Assembly (NCBI GenBank): GCA_947683625.1
Contig: CANTUR010000049.1
Location: 10,456,501-10,520,500 of the forward strand
DNA from: Mallotus nudiflorus
Lineage: Eukaryota; Streptophyta; Magnoliopsida; Malpighiales; Euphorbiaceae
Length of the DNA stretch: 64,000 nt
Direction of reading: 5' to 3'
The notes beneath the pieces were generated by a model, which had not been told where the DNA came from, did not search any database, and saw nothing but the letters and a program-made list of their open reading frames with translations. Position 1 is the stretch's first letter; every line of letters begins with the position of its first letter. Positions 35,480-47,708 of this stretch are shown one piece after another. The translations under genes were made by a program, and so were the position numbers.

Positions 35480-36475
35480 TTTTCTGGGTCATTAATTTTT
35501 CCAGAGTCACTGAGGTCTTGGATTGCATTTTTTTAGGGTTTTGCAAATATTAGTGGTGTGGCCAGGCATTTGGTGAAAGTGGCATAACAAATTTTGGTTC
35601 ATTTAAGGTGGTAGTGGGTTTGGAAGAGGCTACACTTTTGTGGTTGTAAGAGATTCTTTTTTTGAAGTCTTTGGAATACTTTGGATAGTGGAGCTTAAAG
35701 TTTGAGAATTTTCTTGGTGGTCTGATTGTTTTAATAGATGATGATTTTTGGGTGTTGGGTTGGATTATGTTTATTTCTGTAGTTCAAGTGAAGGTGTTGT
35801 GGGTGTTTGGTTGGGTATTGTGATAAAAAGTGTTTCTGGCTTGCTGAGGTTCCTCATCCTAAATTTTGATTCTGGCCTAATGGAGAGCTCTAAAGTTAGG
35901 ATAATGAGCAAAGATCATTTATTTTCTAAAGTGTAGTAGTGCCCCTTTGATTATCAACTCTATTTGTTCATCCTCAGGATGACAGTTTCTCATCTTGACT
36001 ACTTTCCCCACCATCTAGTGACATAATCAAAGAAAGCTTTATTAGGTTTCTTCCTTATAGTCTCAAGTCCCTTCAAGGGTGATGTCAAATTGAGTGTTGT
36101 ATTTATAATGCTTGATACACTTTTGAGTTAGCAGTAGCCAATCATTTTTTATTTCATCTTTAAGGTCAAAGAACCATGTCCTCAGTCCTCCCTCTAGTGA
36201 TGTGAAGAAGAATCGAATTATCTATGATTCTGTAAGCTTTATGGCATCATGAAGGTAGCATATTGCCTTAAATGGACCCTCGGATCTCTTGTTCTATCAA
36301 ACTTAGCAAAGTTTGGTAGCTTAAAATCATTTGGAAGTGACTCATCTTTGAATAGCGCCATGTCGGTGATGCTTTTTGAGCCTTGAGTTCCCTTATCTTT
36401 AAAGGCAAATTCCAAATGAGCCATCCTGTTGGCTAATAATTTAACCTCTCTTGTTGATTCAAGCTTAGCCATGTC
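35480..36475 (-). pseudogene. Element C gag
   Basis: Starts near MAKLESTREVKLLANRMAHL, with LPNFAKFDRTRDPRVHLRQY, the KF-KFDG-DP--HL motif of plant gypsy gag. The capsid region follows in shifted frames (LEGLETIRKKPNKAFFDYVT RWWGK). CHFHQMPGHTTNICKTLKK near 35575 is the C--H--GH-T--C zinc motif typical of the Tat type. Broken by stops. Confidence 0.7.
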
Positions 36476-38071
36476 AATAATTTTTGTAGCTTTTGGTACG
36501 CTACTAAAATCTTGGTAGTAGTCATTGTCATTATCAACTTGAACTAGAGTTCGGGGAATTCCCTTTACCTTATTTACCCTTAGGTGAATAGAAGCAGATG
36601 CTTCATTCAGTGTTGTGCTATTCCTATCTTAGGCACTTTTGGATTTGATTTAGGCTTTAAGGATTTCAGCTATGGTGCCATTAGCAAGCAACTTTTGGAT
36701 CCCCTTTTTTACCTTGTCTTTTAATTACTGATAGGGGTTATCTTATTGGTCACTCATGTTTGAACATAGTACTCCTATACATTTATTAGGGTTAGCCAAA
36801 TGAATGATACATGATGTGTGCCTACAAAAGAAAATGGTTAGCATGTATGCATGGAGTGGATGCAAGAAATCCTATAATGGAAAAATGATTATTCCTGCTA
36901 TAAATAGTGGTTAGTATGTGTTATCTAAATATATGTGATGTATGCATGATTAAAGTTGGTTAGTTTTCATACACATTGAACAAAATAATCATAATCAAGC
37001 TCTTACTTTTAACATTATTTCTCCATGAGGTCATTTATTCTCTTTCTTAGGTAGGTTTCAAATCTATAGTCATCAGTGGACTATGGTTCTGCTCTTAGAA
37101 CTAGGCTGTTTCTATTTATGTTACTGAGAAGCAAAGGGTAAACTAAGGAACGATACTCAAATGTGCTTGAGGTAATCACATAATGTTAATGTGAGGGTCA
37201 ATTATTGGGCTTCAAATGATGTCCAAAGCCTATATGTGAATGTACGAATAGGACCAAGGTCAATCAAAGGGAGTTCAAGTTCTTGCCCCCACAATGATAT
37301 TCAATATACTTATCATAAGTCATAAAAGTATTATTTGATAGTTTATAGTTTGATTTTTTTGACATAAAAGTCCATAATATAGTTGGGTTCCTAACCCATT
37401 CGTTTCATTTCATCATCGAGGGATGTCGTTATTTCTTAATTCGCATAGACTATTTAAGCTGAGGTACATTATTCTCATCATTCCTCATGCTTTGGGCTTA
37501 CACAAAGTGGATGAGAATCATGTGGTCCTGAGTGTAAATTTTCTATGAAAACTGACATTATGACATTATTCGATGATAGGCAATAGGAGGGTCATCTTAT
37601 TTATGAGTATCAAGTCAAACATAAAGCATTAGGGAAAGGATAGCATGCATAGCTTGGTAGAATCCTAATGGATGTTGCTACTGGTTTATCTACATGAATT
37701 GAATCAGGGTGAAAGGCTAAGGGTTCCTTTAGCCAGAATGCCCCCATATGACTAGGGTTATGAACATTGGTCAGTGAGTCTAACATTCTTTTGATAACTC
37801 GGTTGCCCCTTTTAAGGACTTAGGTTATAGACTTTGTCATATGAGTTTGGCGAATGCACATGTAAAGACTAAAGGTGATAATACCATATCTTCGTTGCCC
37901 CATGACTCTAGTGGAACCATGGTGCTGATACCATTTAGCATTATCGAGGCTTTTAGGGACAAGAAGTGCATGTGTGATGTGGAGTGCAAATGCAGTAGTG
38001 AGGGGCTCTATACGATCGAGTATTGCATAAAGAGAAATAGTCATTTTTGAGTTGATCCCTTTTACTTAGAA
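36476..38071 (-). other. Element C 5' leader and gag start region
   Basis: Non-coding leader between PBS and gag; 37180-38071 is homologous to F 21636-22552 and D 49732-50130. No gene is seen; frames of 69-74 codons on both strands around 37830 are mutual shadows without support. Confidence 0.5.
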
Positions 38072-38090
38072 GTCCCCAGTGGAGTCGCCA
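38072..38090 (-). other. Primer-binding site of element C
   Basis: TGGCGACTCCACTGGGGAC on the minus strand, next to the LTR end (TCACTCATAG). Identical to the site at 49713-49731. Confidence 0.7.
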
Positions 38091-39210
38091 CTATGAGTGA
38101 CCTGGGCATTCTTTTTTTATTTTTGTTTTTATTGGTGTTTTCACTTCTGAGGGACATGGTAACTTTACTGAATAGGGACAAGTGATTGGTCTTAGGGGGA
38201 TGAGACATGTTTGATTTTGTGGAGTCACCACTTGATTTTTAGAAAATCAAGAAAAGAAAGAGACAACATTGGGTCACTCAATAAGTATTGTCCCTAGCAG
38301 AAATTTTCAGGTTCGAGAGATTGCATATACTTTTTGACTATTTCTCATTATACGATATTCAATGTATAGCTACCGCAAAACCCTAGTTTTAGTGATGACA
38401 GCTTATATAGCATTCACACAGTACATAAAAAAATATAGGATAATAAAGTTGAGAATTTTGTTACATTGCTTTCCTAATGAAATACATATGAAAAGAAAAA
38501 GATTGCAGAAGAGTAAATCTAATATGATTGATTTGCAAGGATAACATGATCATTAACACAACTTATGATAGAATGATCATGCTTGCAGTGATTATTTTTG
38601 CTATGATGATGAATGATGATAATATAAAGGATGCATGAGGTCATTACCGAACCGAGAGCATGATGACTCTATTACGGGAAATATACTTCTCACATTATTG
38701 ATATTGATGATGTGATTTCATGATTTTGGAAATAGAGGATGCAGAGTGATGATGTAAAATTAGCATAATAATGCATATATTATTCATGTAGCATGCAAGA
38801 TTGTCAATCTCATCACACAAGCGATACACATTGATACAAAAGTTATGTTGGCCATTCCAGGACACCTTCCGAAGGTTTTAGAGCCTTGCAGACATATTTT
38901 TGGAGTCTATTTTGTCAAAATCGATTTTCTTTTTTTTTCATAAAGTTGGGTCCTAGTCTAATGAAATACACACCAACTTGACGAGCTGAGTATTCTAAAT
39001 GGAGTTTTCTTAAAATAAATCTTATGTTGTTTTGATAATTCATATTTCATAAGGTCAGAGCACAACTTAATGATCCAGTGATCAATTTTGCACACTAGTG
39101 GGGTCGATTAGGTGTTTTAAGGTCTTTTACAAATGAGCAAAAACTAGTCATCTCAGGGATTTGTTTCATCATCGGACCTTTCTAGGGATAGTAAAATTTG
39201 AGGTATGTCA
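38091..39210 (-). mobile_element. 5' LTR of element C, internally deleted
   Basis: Starts TGACATACCTCAAATTTTAC at 39210 (minus) and runs to the PBS. It matches D's LTR except that D's 48310-48960, which holds the TATA box, is missing; the deletion point is near 38822. This LTR has therefore lost its core promoter. It abuts element D pol at 39211. Confidence 0.7.
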
Positions 39211-42200
39211 ATGACTTCAAAAATGGGAAAAGTTCAAACTTCACTAGGAATCCCTTATTGCTTCAAATATGGTTGTAAGAAAAGCTAAGCCTGCTCGACA
39301 AACCTATAGGTAACTTAATGAGATACCAACCTAGGAATCACCTGGAGAGACATTACAAGGATATTCATGGATGCTCAACCTATATCATAACTCAAGAATA
39401 GGTCAAGTGCATGAAGGATATGCTAGAAAACCAAGTGAGATGGATGTGTCCATAGTGGAAGCTAGAACATATTACTCTCTGCACATATGTCAACTACGTG
39501 CCAATCTTAGGATTCAAGTCATGCACTCACTACTTTCCAGCGCTAGTGAAGAGAAAGTGGGGTGAGAAACAACATGTACCTTATGACTTTGCAGATTTCT
39601 CTAGAGGGAGGATACAACAAAGGTTTATAAATCACTTCAAAATGACATGGGGGAAGAGAATCATCCACCATTTTATTGCTAGTATTGAGGACAATGTTAC
39701 TGATGAGATGTATAAATAGTAGGTAATCTAAAGACAAAACCATATATCAAGCGACTAATCTAGAGAAAATTTGCTTAATTTATGTACTTTTCCTTTGATT
39801 AAAACTGGTGATGTAATGAACTCTAAAGCTAATGAAATGAAGTCATATTTTTCTTATTGGTTTGATGTCTTTCCTGATGCTAGTGTGCATTGCATTGATA
39901 AAAACATTAGCATATTTGACATTCATTCCATATGGACTTAATCATCTAACATTGGCACAAAATCTAAACCATACATTCTACATATTTCAAAAGATGTTCC
40001 CCCTAAAAAGATGAGAGAAATTGAAAAAATATTAATAAAAAATTCAAAAGTATTTGGCTAGTATGGATAGAGACATTTCTTAACACTTCATTCCTATTAA
40101 AGATGGGTGCAAACAGGTAAAACAGAAATAGAGAAGACTTAGACCAAAATGGGCCCAACTAATGAAAGAAGACATTGAGAAGCATATCAATGCAAAATTC
40201 CTAGAGGTAGTAAACTATTTGGAATGCTTAGCAAATATGGTGCCAGTACCAAAGAAAGATGGAAGGGTTAAGATCTACATTGACTATAGAGATCTGAACA
40301 AGGCTTGCTTGAAAGATGATTTCCCATTACCTCATTTAAATATACTGGTTGATAGTGCTACCACATGTGCAATGTACTCCTTCATGGATGGATTCTCTAG
40401 GTACAATCAAATCCTAATGGCTATTATCGACAAAGCAAGAACAACCTTCATAACAAAATAAGGTACTTATTGTTATAGAGTAATGCCTTTCAGACTAAAG
40501 AAAGCATGAGTGACTTACTAAAGAATGGCAACTGTGATGTTTCGTGATATGATACACAAAGAAGTAAAGGTGTACATTGATGACATGATGGTCACACCAA
40601 AAACTAGGGGATAACACTCGTTAGACCTTAAAAAATTCCCTAAAAGAGTAAAAAAGTACAGTTTCAGGCTTAATCTAAAAAAATGCATATTCGAGGTCAC
40701 TTTAGGAAAGATATTGGGGTATGTTGTCAGTTAGAATGGGATTGAAATGGTTCCACACAAAGCAAAAGCTGTCAAAGAGATGCTAGTGCTAAGAATAGAG
40801 AAAGAAATCAAAGGGTTTCTAGGGAAACTGCAATTCATTAGTAGATTCATTACCAAGTTGACAGGGTGTGTGAACCAATCTTCAAGCTACTTAGAAAAGA
40901 TCAACCAATTGAATAGAATGAATACTGTCAGCTAGCATTCAATAAGATCTAGAGCTACCAAGCCAGACCATTGGTCCTAAGACCACCTAAACTAGGGATA
41001 CCTTTAAACCTGTATCTAGCCATCGAAGGAAATGAAATTGGTGTAATGTTAGCCCTAGAGGGAGAAACAAAGGCAGAACACGCAGTCTACTACTTAAGTA
41101 AGAAGCTGTTGTCGTATGAGGAGAAGTATAGCCTAGTGGAACAAATATGCCTAGCAATAGTATGGGCAATGAAGAAACTCATACATTACTTTCAGTCCTA
41201 CAAAATTTAGGCTATGTTTAAAATGGACCTAATGAAGTACCTTTACAAAGCTCCCTCTCTAGTGGTAAAACTTGCCAAATGGCTTGTGCTGCTAATAGAA
41301 TTTGATGTGTAGTATCTAACCAAGAAGGCAATAAAAGGAAGAGTAGTGGTTGAACATCTAGCTCTCAACCCCATTCCAAAGTCAGAAGAAATCCAATTAA
41401 ACTTCCCAGACAACCTTAGTTTAGCCATCAAATCTAAGGATGGTACATGTACTTTGATGGAGTGGTTAATCAATTCAGCATATAAGTCAGTGTCATATTG
41501 CAATCCTTAGAAGGTGAAGTAGTACCAATGGCCAAAAAGCTCAAATTCAGAGCCATAAAAAATGAAGCAAAATATGAGGCATACACACTCGAAATAAAAG
41601 CACTAATATCTTGGATGTTATAGAAGTCAAAATCTTTGGAGATTTCATGCTAGTAATCAACCACGTCATGGAAGAGTGGGAATTGAAAAAGCAACACTTA
41701 AGGCCTTACTTGGACCACCGGAGGCTACTTATCATGTCCTTCCAAAAATGCAGATTCATTCACCATAATCATATGGCAGATGCACTTGCTTCCCTATCAT
41801 CAGTGGGGAAGGACCATCCAAAATGCCCATGACGGATTTAATCCTACTTAGATTGAGATAACCTTGTCATAAGAATTGCAAAATAGTGAAGATAGAAATA
41901 GCTAAAAATCCTTAGTCCTATAACATCCAGAGATATATAAAGGAACAAGCCTATCCTAATCAAGTAGATGAAAGAGATAAAGTAGTGATTTGACTATTAG
42001 CATCAAAACTCACATTGCACTAAGGTGTGCTATACAAAAGAACCTCGGATGGTTTTCAACTCCAATGTCTAGATGAAACTAAGGCTGCAAGAGTAGTATC
42101 AGAAATACATAAAGGCATTTATGGTCCTCACATGAATGGAGCAATCCTAGTTGAGAAACTAATCAAACAAGGGTTCTTTTAGATGACGATAATGGAAGAT

Positions 42201-43168
42201 TGTCTCAAATTTGTAAAGAAAATCCACAAGTGTTAGATCCATTGGAGGGTCAGCCAACTTCCCTCGATAGAATTACACTACATCTCCTTTCTATGGCCCT
42301 TCTCAACATTAGGACTAGACTATATTAGGAAAATCCCCCTGACAGCCTCGAACGAACACAGGTTCATCTTAATGGTAGTGGATTACTTCACAAAATGGGT
42401 TGAAGCATAATCATTCGCAAGGATAAGAGCCAAGCAAGTGGCCAAATTAATCAAAAGAAATATGTTATGCCAATATAGGATCCCCCATCACATCATATTT
42501 GAAAATAGTTTGACAATAGTATCCAATTCTAAGGGAAGTTAGAGAGCTACTATGGAGTTATAAGGTGGAACATCATAAATCTTCTTTTTATTGACCACAA
42601 GCAAATGGGGCCATTGAAGCTGTAAATAATAACATCAAGAAGATTTTGTCAAAAATGACTTAGACTTATTGAGATTAGGAAGAAAGATTACCATATGCCT
42701 TATAGGTGTACCGAACAATAGTCAAGACTTTAACTAAAGCAACTCCTTTATAGCTAGTATACGGATCAGAGGTAGTGTTTCCAGTTGAAATAGAAATCAA
42801 GTCTCTTTGTGTAATGATCAGATCTAAACTACCAAGAGCATAATGGGCTCAATAGAGGCATGATAATTTCACCCTCTTTGACAGTTGAAGGCTTAAGACT
42901 CTAAACCACACACAGTTCTATCAGGCTTAACTAGCCAAAACCTTTAACAAAAAAGCAAAACACAAGAGTGTGAAAGCAAGAGACTAGGTGTTAAAACAAA
43001 TGAGGTAGAACATTCTAAACCTCAAAGAGAAATTTAAACCAAACTGGGAAGGCTCATACTTAGTCAAACATGTCTTATCGAAAGGAGTAGTCAAGCTAAT
43101 GGTTTTTGAAGGCAACAAATTCTTTGAACCTGTCAATATAAATCGTGGGAAATAAGTACTACATCTAA
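39211..43168 (+). pseudogene. Element D pol (Tat-like): connector, RT, RNases H, integrase
   Basis: Connector 39371-39719 is shared with F. RT at about 40060-40950: VPVPKKDGRVKIYIDYRDLN, MYSFMDGFSRYNQI, catalytic VYIDDMM near 40578. RNase H 40960-41330 (LYLAIEGNEIGVMLALEGET, YLSKKLLSYEEKYSLV). Archaeal-like RNase H 41450-41690, then HNHMADALASLSSV. Integrase 42000-43168, with EN where other copies read NN at the second aspartate, and GAIEAVNNNIKKIL keeping the catalytic E region. Gag and PR are absent because the copy begins at the junction with C. The best preserved family I pol here, but with over a dozen stops and shifts. Confidence 0.8.
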
Positions 43169-43690
43169 GGCATAAAAAAAGTTCCCGCTAAGTTAAAAAC
43201 TTAAAATTGGCAGCTCAAGAAAAAGTTAGGGACCTCCTGCTAGGTTGAAAACCTTGCATGGGCAACCTAGCCAAGTATTTGGGAAAGAAAGAAAATACTT
43301 AACTAAAAAACCTGAGAAGGCTAGTTAAGGACATAAGTAACCTTAAGTTTGAAATTTGTATGAATGCACCCATGCTTTTCTTAAATGACTTTGGCGAAAT
43401 CAGAATCATTGTAGATTTATGAAAAATGTCTTTGAAAAATGTAACACATTTCATCATCTTGAATTACGTCAAGTATGCTTTGCATTTTATTTCATTACAT
43501 GACCATAGTTCTTAACTCTCTCTTCGAGATCAGTCACTATCATCCAAGCCTAAAAAAAGCCTAGCTAGGTCTAAGAATCACCAAGAGGAGACACCTTAGG
43601 CAAAAAAGGGAAGAAAATGAGAACCCATCTTCATGTGAAAAGCTTTGAAAGGAGATGCCTCAGGCAAAAAAGGGTAAAATAAAATAGGCA
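43169..43690 (+). repeat. Element D post-pol spacer with tandem repeats
   Basis: CCCGCTAAGTTAAAAACTTA and CCTGCTAGGTTGAAAACC are two copies of one unit (43180-43290). AGCCTAGCTAGG...GGAGACACCTTAGGCAAAAAAGGG with a second copy lies at 43555-43685. Non-coding. Confidence 0.6.
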
Positions 43691-43920
43691 AGCAAGACCA
43701 ATAGCTAACATCATCAATGATACACAATAAGAAGCATATACAATCATCATCATACAAGTATCATACAACACATATGGGATAAATGCCCATATACAATAAC
43801 CAAAGTCCATAACCTCTGAGAATGATACAATAAAGCAAACGATAGGCCAAAAGTCCTACACTTAGCTCTTAAACAACTACATTGTCCATGGCTACCATCA
43901 AAAGAAAGCACCAGTGCTAC

Positions 43921-46339
43921 TCAAGAATCTCCTTCATCTGATCCGGGCTTATCATCGTTCATCACAAAGGATGATAGTCGTGACTCTAGTTCACTAATAT
44001 GATCATGATAACCTATGTGCTCCTACTCCCATTTATGACTAGCGTGATGGTGTTCAACATGCATGACATACTTTATATCATATAAACATACATAAAATAT
44101 GTGCACAAAATAAATAGGTACAATAAAGGAAGCATACCCTCCAAATGGTCATAAACTCCAAAAAGTGCCACTGTGCACTCCCCGCAACGACATACTAGCA
44201 CTAACCAGAAGAGATGAGAATCTATAAAGAACGAGCAAATAAGTCAATTTCCACTCATTGCATAAATGAAGGAAAGGAAAAATAAGTGAAATAAAACACG
44301 AATATGAGCAGTGTCAAGAGTAGCAACACCCAACTGAGGAAAGCTAGGGCAAGGTAGATCAAAATGTACTACTCTACCAAAGATATCCGTCCTAAGCAAA
44401 GCTAAAGATGGTTGAACTGTTAAATCCCTAAGAACAATGCTACTAGAAGCCACACCACTAGTATGGGTAGTCGTTTTAGTATGGAATGTCCCCTCATTCT
44501 CCTCAAAATGGGACCTAGATCTCTTCTAATGAGATCCTCGCTGCTATGGATAATCTCTCACAACTCATGTAAATTATAGTTTATTATTGATAAAGTTTAT
44601 TACAGGCTTATACAAAATAGGAATAAAAGCCTACCATATTATAGGAAGCAACTCTTGATAATCCATGTGATGGCCCATGAGACGCATCTGCTTGAGGAGG
44701 TAGAGGTAGAGGAAAAGTGACACTAGCCACAATGCCAATCACATGAGGGATCAACACATTAGCATAAGGCAAGCCTACACTCTCTAAAAGGCTCTCATAG
44801 GAGTATCCCATCATGGTAGTAGTAAGCTCATCACCACTAAGCTTATAGTTCCATAACATATCACTTTGGGGAGGAACAAGGACTCTTTTTGCAAATGAAC
44901 CATCCCACTAATGATGGACTCGCCTACCAAATACCACACTCGCTCACCTAAATCCTCAATCAAATTAGTAGTCCTCTTAATCTAGCAAGAATAATGAGGA
45001 AAGCGGTCCTTCAAGAAATGCTCAATGGTTGGATGAGGGAGAGCTTTGAACTCATAAGCCCATATCTGTTAAAACTGGGAAGTCAAAAACAATTAACTAA
45101 AGACAAAGAGTAAAAACAATAGACATGAGAACTCCTACCCACATCCAGCATGAACAAGCATTCATAGATTTTCAAGCCACCTCGACAAGCTACATCAAGG
45201 CTTGAGTAGATGTGGGCAAAAGTGATAGTACCCCAATAATACATTGATAAGCCATCCAGATCCCTTAGAACAGGCAATAATTATAGACTACATGTACCAA
45301 AAGGGTTTAGGAAGATGATAATACTCAATAAATAGAACAAGAAACAATAAGCCAGCTGCTCTGCTGAAAGAAGACTATCCACATCATTTGCACAGAAGAA
45401 ACAAATGAGGAATGTACAACTAGACTTTATAAGAGTGGCCACCCCAAGCAACTCCATGGTAAGGCACCTCCTCGCTATTGCAAAAGAGCACTCCTCATTA
45501 CTAAAGGAAATGGGCTCTCTAGAAAAGCTCAACCCTATAATAGTAGCAAAGTATAGAGGAGTGATGTTCATCTCCCTAACAGGCAAATGGAAAGAATGCA
45601 TCATGTCCATCCACTACTTAATCAATGCATAAATAGAAATCCAACTCGATGCATATGAGTCATAAGAAAGCATAGTTGTAATCCCATCCAAAACCCTTCC
45701 TTGTAACCATCTATTTCACACACAGTGGAAGACCTTGATAGTACATGCTGACCCTATTGAAACTACCAAGCAGCATATTAACAGACCTACAAGGCTACAA
45801 ATAATAGGTACGCTATCAAACATTTGCACAATTAATAACTACTAACACATCTTCTTCTTTCTATTATCTAATAGGAACAATAACAAAAGCTGAAAAGAGA
45901 AGCATCACGACAAGCACTAACACACAATCACAATAAGAATAAAGCAAGACCTATCAACTATCATCATTCATAATAAAGCTATACAGATAGTTATAGCAAG
46001 AGTAACAAAACTACAGCGATGGCAACATCAGTTGATAGAATAATAAATACAATAGGAGCTAACGAATAACAAGGTAGCCTAGACAACTAAATAAAAGATA
46101 AAGGACAATGAAGGACCTACTTGGCAATGATGATGAGTCCAAGCATGAGTCTCTAGACTGTAAACCACATGAATCATATCTCCTCTAGAAAGCCTAGACA
46201 GTTGAGGACCCTGAGTGCCAGACAGACCATTAGTACTAGTCCCCGCAATGGAAGTCCTTACTCTAGTAGCCTTTGTGAAGTTACCCTCCTCATCCAAAAA
46301 GATATCCTTCAAACCCTCTAGAATGTCAAGGAACTCCAT
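43921..46339 (-). pseudogene. Plant mobile domain gene, antisense inside element D
   Basis: Exons on the minus strand: 46339-46121, 45794-45143, 45065-44636 (exons 3 and 4 fused by a deletion), 44540-44304, 44058-43921. Exon ends line up with C, and the last exon has the same 138 bp. Starts MEFLDILEGLKDIFLDEEGN. The PMD core has MDMMHSFHLPVREMNITPLY and FATIIGLSFSREPIS, then QLAYCFLFYLLSIIIFLNPF and LLPVLRDLDGLSMYYWGT. Damage: frameshift in exon 2, TAG codons, acceptor of the last exon changed from AG to AT, donor of exon 5 from GT to AT. Runs opposite to D's pol; start preceded by a conserved TATA-like box. Confidence 0.8.
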
Positions 46340-46469
46340 CTTATTCAGAAAAATGAAAATACATAGGCAAAAAAGAGTAAAGAGCACCTAAAACATAAAA
46401 AGGGTCAAAAAGAGTTGAAAAACACTCAAAGAAGTCTGAGAGAGGCCTCCCAAAACCTCTAGAACACAC

Positions 46470-46480
46470 ATTTAAATAAG
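46470..46480 (-). promoter_or_regulatory. TATA-like box of antisense PMD gene (D)
   Basis: CTTATTTAAATG on the minus strand, 131 bp before the ATG; matches C in sequence and spacing. A GC-rich block with CACGTGACC and GCCATGTGC lies just upstream (46495-46535). Confidence 0.5.
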
Positions 46481-46585
46481 CATGGGGAGGGGAAGGCACG
46501 TGACCAAGCGACCCCATGCACAGCCATGTGCATTTCTCCTCTCCTTGCCCTCTTGTGTGGTTTTACAATCATTCTCAGTCTTTGT

Positions 46586-47205
46586 ACACTCATTTCTCTA
46601 GTCCTAAACCTCCATTTGAGCATAAAACATGCACTGAACTCACATAAATGTACATTGATGAGGACTACATCTATCTAAAAACACCGCATTAGCACTTTCA
46701 AAAAACTTAGCACATCTCGAAAGAAGAAAAATAGGGAAGAACCATCGAAAGGATACCCTAATCCAAATCATCAAAATAACATCTACAACATAACAAATAA
46801 TGACATCATCACTACATCATTATTATATCATGACCATATCATTACTAACCAAGACTAAAAGAGAAGGACACATTACATCAATCACAATGATCACAACAAA
46901 TGTGTTCGCTTTACACCTAAGAGTTATAGTGGCATTACCTTTTCACTTAACACGACAACGTGTTATAATGGCATTACCTGACATTGGAAGAGGTTACACT
47001 AGCATTGCTTGATACCATATGAGGCTATAGTGGCATCATCTTTTCGCCTAACACTAAAAGAGGATATAGTGGATTATCTTTTTGCTTGACACTGGAAGAG
47101 GTTATAGTGGCATTATCTTTTTGCCCAATATCGAAGGTTATGGTGGCATTATCTTTTCGCATGACACTGAAAGAGGTTATAGTGGCATTACTTCCTAACA
47201 TTCAA
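46586..47205 (+). repeat. Element D 3' region with ~41-bp GAGGTTATAGTGGCATTA tandem repeat
   Basis: 46586-46900 is spacer shared with B. From 46905 about seven units read (C/T)GACACTGAAAGAGGTTATAGTGGCATTATCTTTTCGC, split here by variants. AACACGACAACGTGTT at 46959-46974 is a perfect hairpin. Confidence 0.7.
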
Positions 47206-47690
47206 AAGGATGTTAAAACCCTTGACATGGCTAGAGAATGTTAAGCATGATGTTTATTGCATTTCATGCACAAGCTTGCATTTTATATGCCTGATTGCAT
47301 ATCACTATCACATGCTTGACTCACTTGCATGAATCATTCATGTGGAAATTATATCATTGAATGAACCCTAAAATTGCATCATTCTACATGAATCCTAAAT
47401 TACATCTTTGCATGACTCCTAAAAACTATATATTACATGAATCCTAAAATTGCATCTTGTGTGAATCCCAAACCCAAAATTGCATCCTTGCATGAATCAT
47501 AAATTTGCATCTTTTATGGATCCCATGAAAAACATCTTGCATTATAACCGAATCACATAACAACAATAGTAATTAAATCACAACAATAAAGCACTTATGT
47601 AAGTGCCTCTCTCCTCAGAAAATGATTTTTGATTCTTTATATTTTGCTTCCCATGTATTGACACTAGCGCTAGGTGGCTATGAAAAACAC
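47206..47690 (+). repeat. CATGAATCCTAAAATTGCATC short repeat and spacer
   Basis: Between 47330 and 47560 the string TGCATGAATC(C/A)TAAAATTGCATC recurs five or six times with indels. The rest is spacer leading to the polypurine tract. Confidence 0.6.
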
Positions 47691-47707
47691 ACAAAGTAGG
47701 GGGTAAC
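47691..47707 (+). other. Polypurine tract of element D
   Basis: ACAAAGTAGGGGGTAAC lies directly before the LTR start at 47709. Confidence 0.6.
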
Positions 47708-47708
47708 T

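Noticed and set aside
38362..38544. Frame occurring both at 38362 (+) and 49254 (-)
   Set aside because: Similarity only reflects the shared family I LTR sequence in opposite orientations; not a gene.
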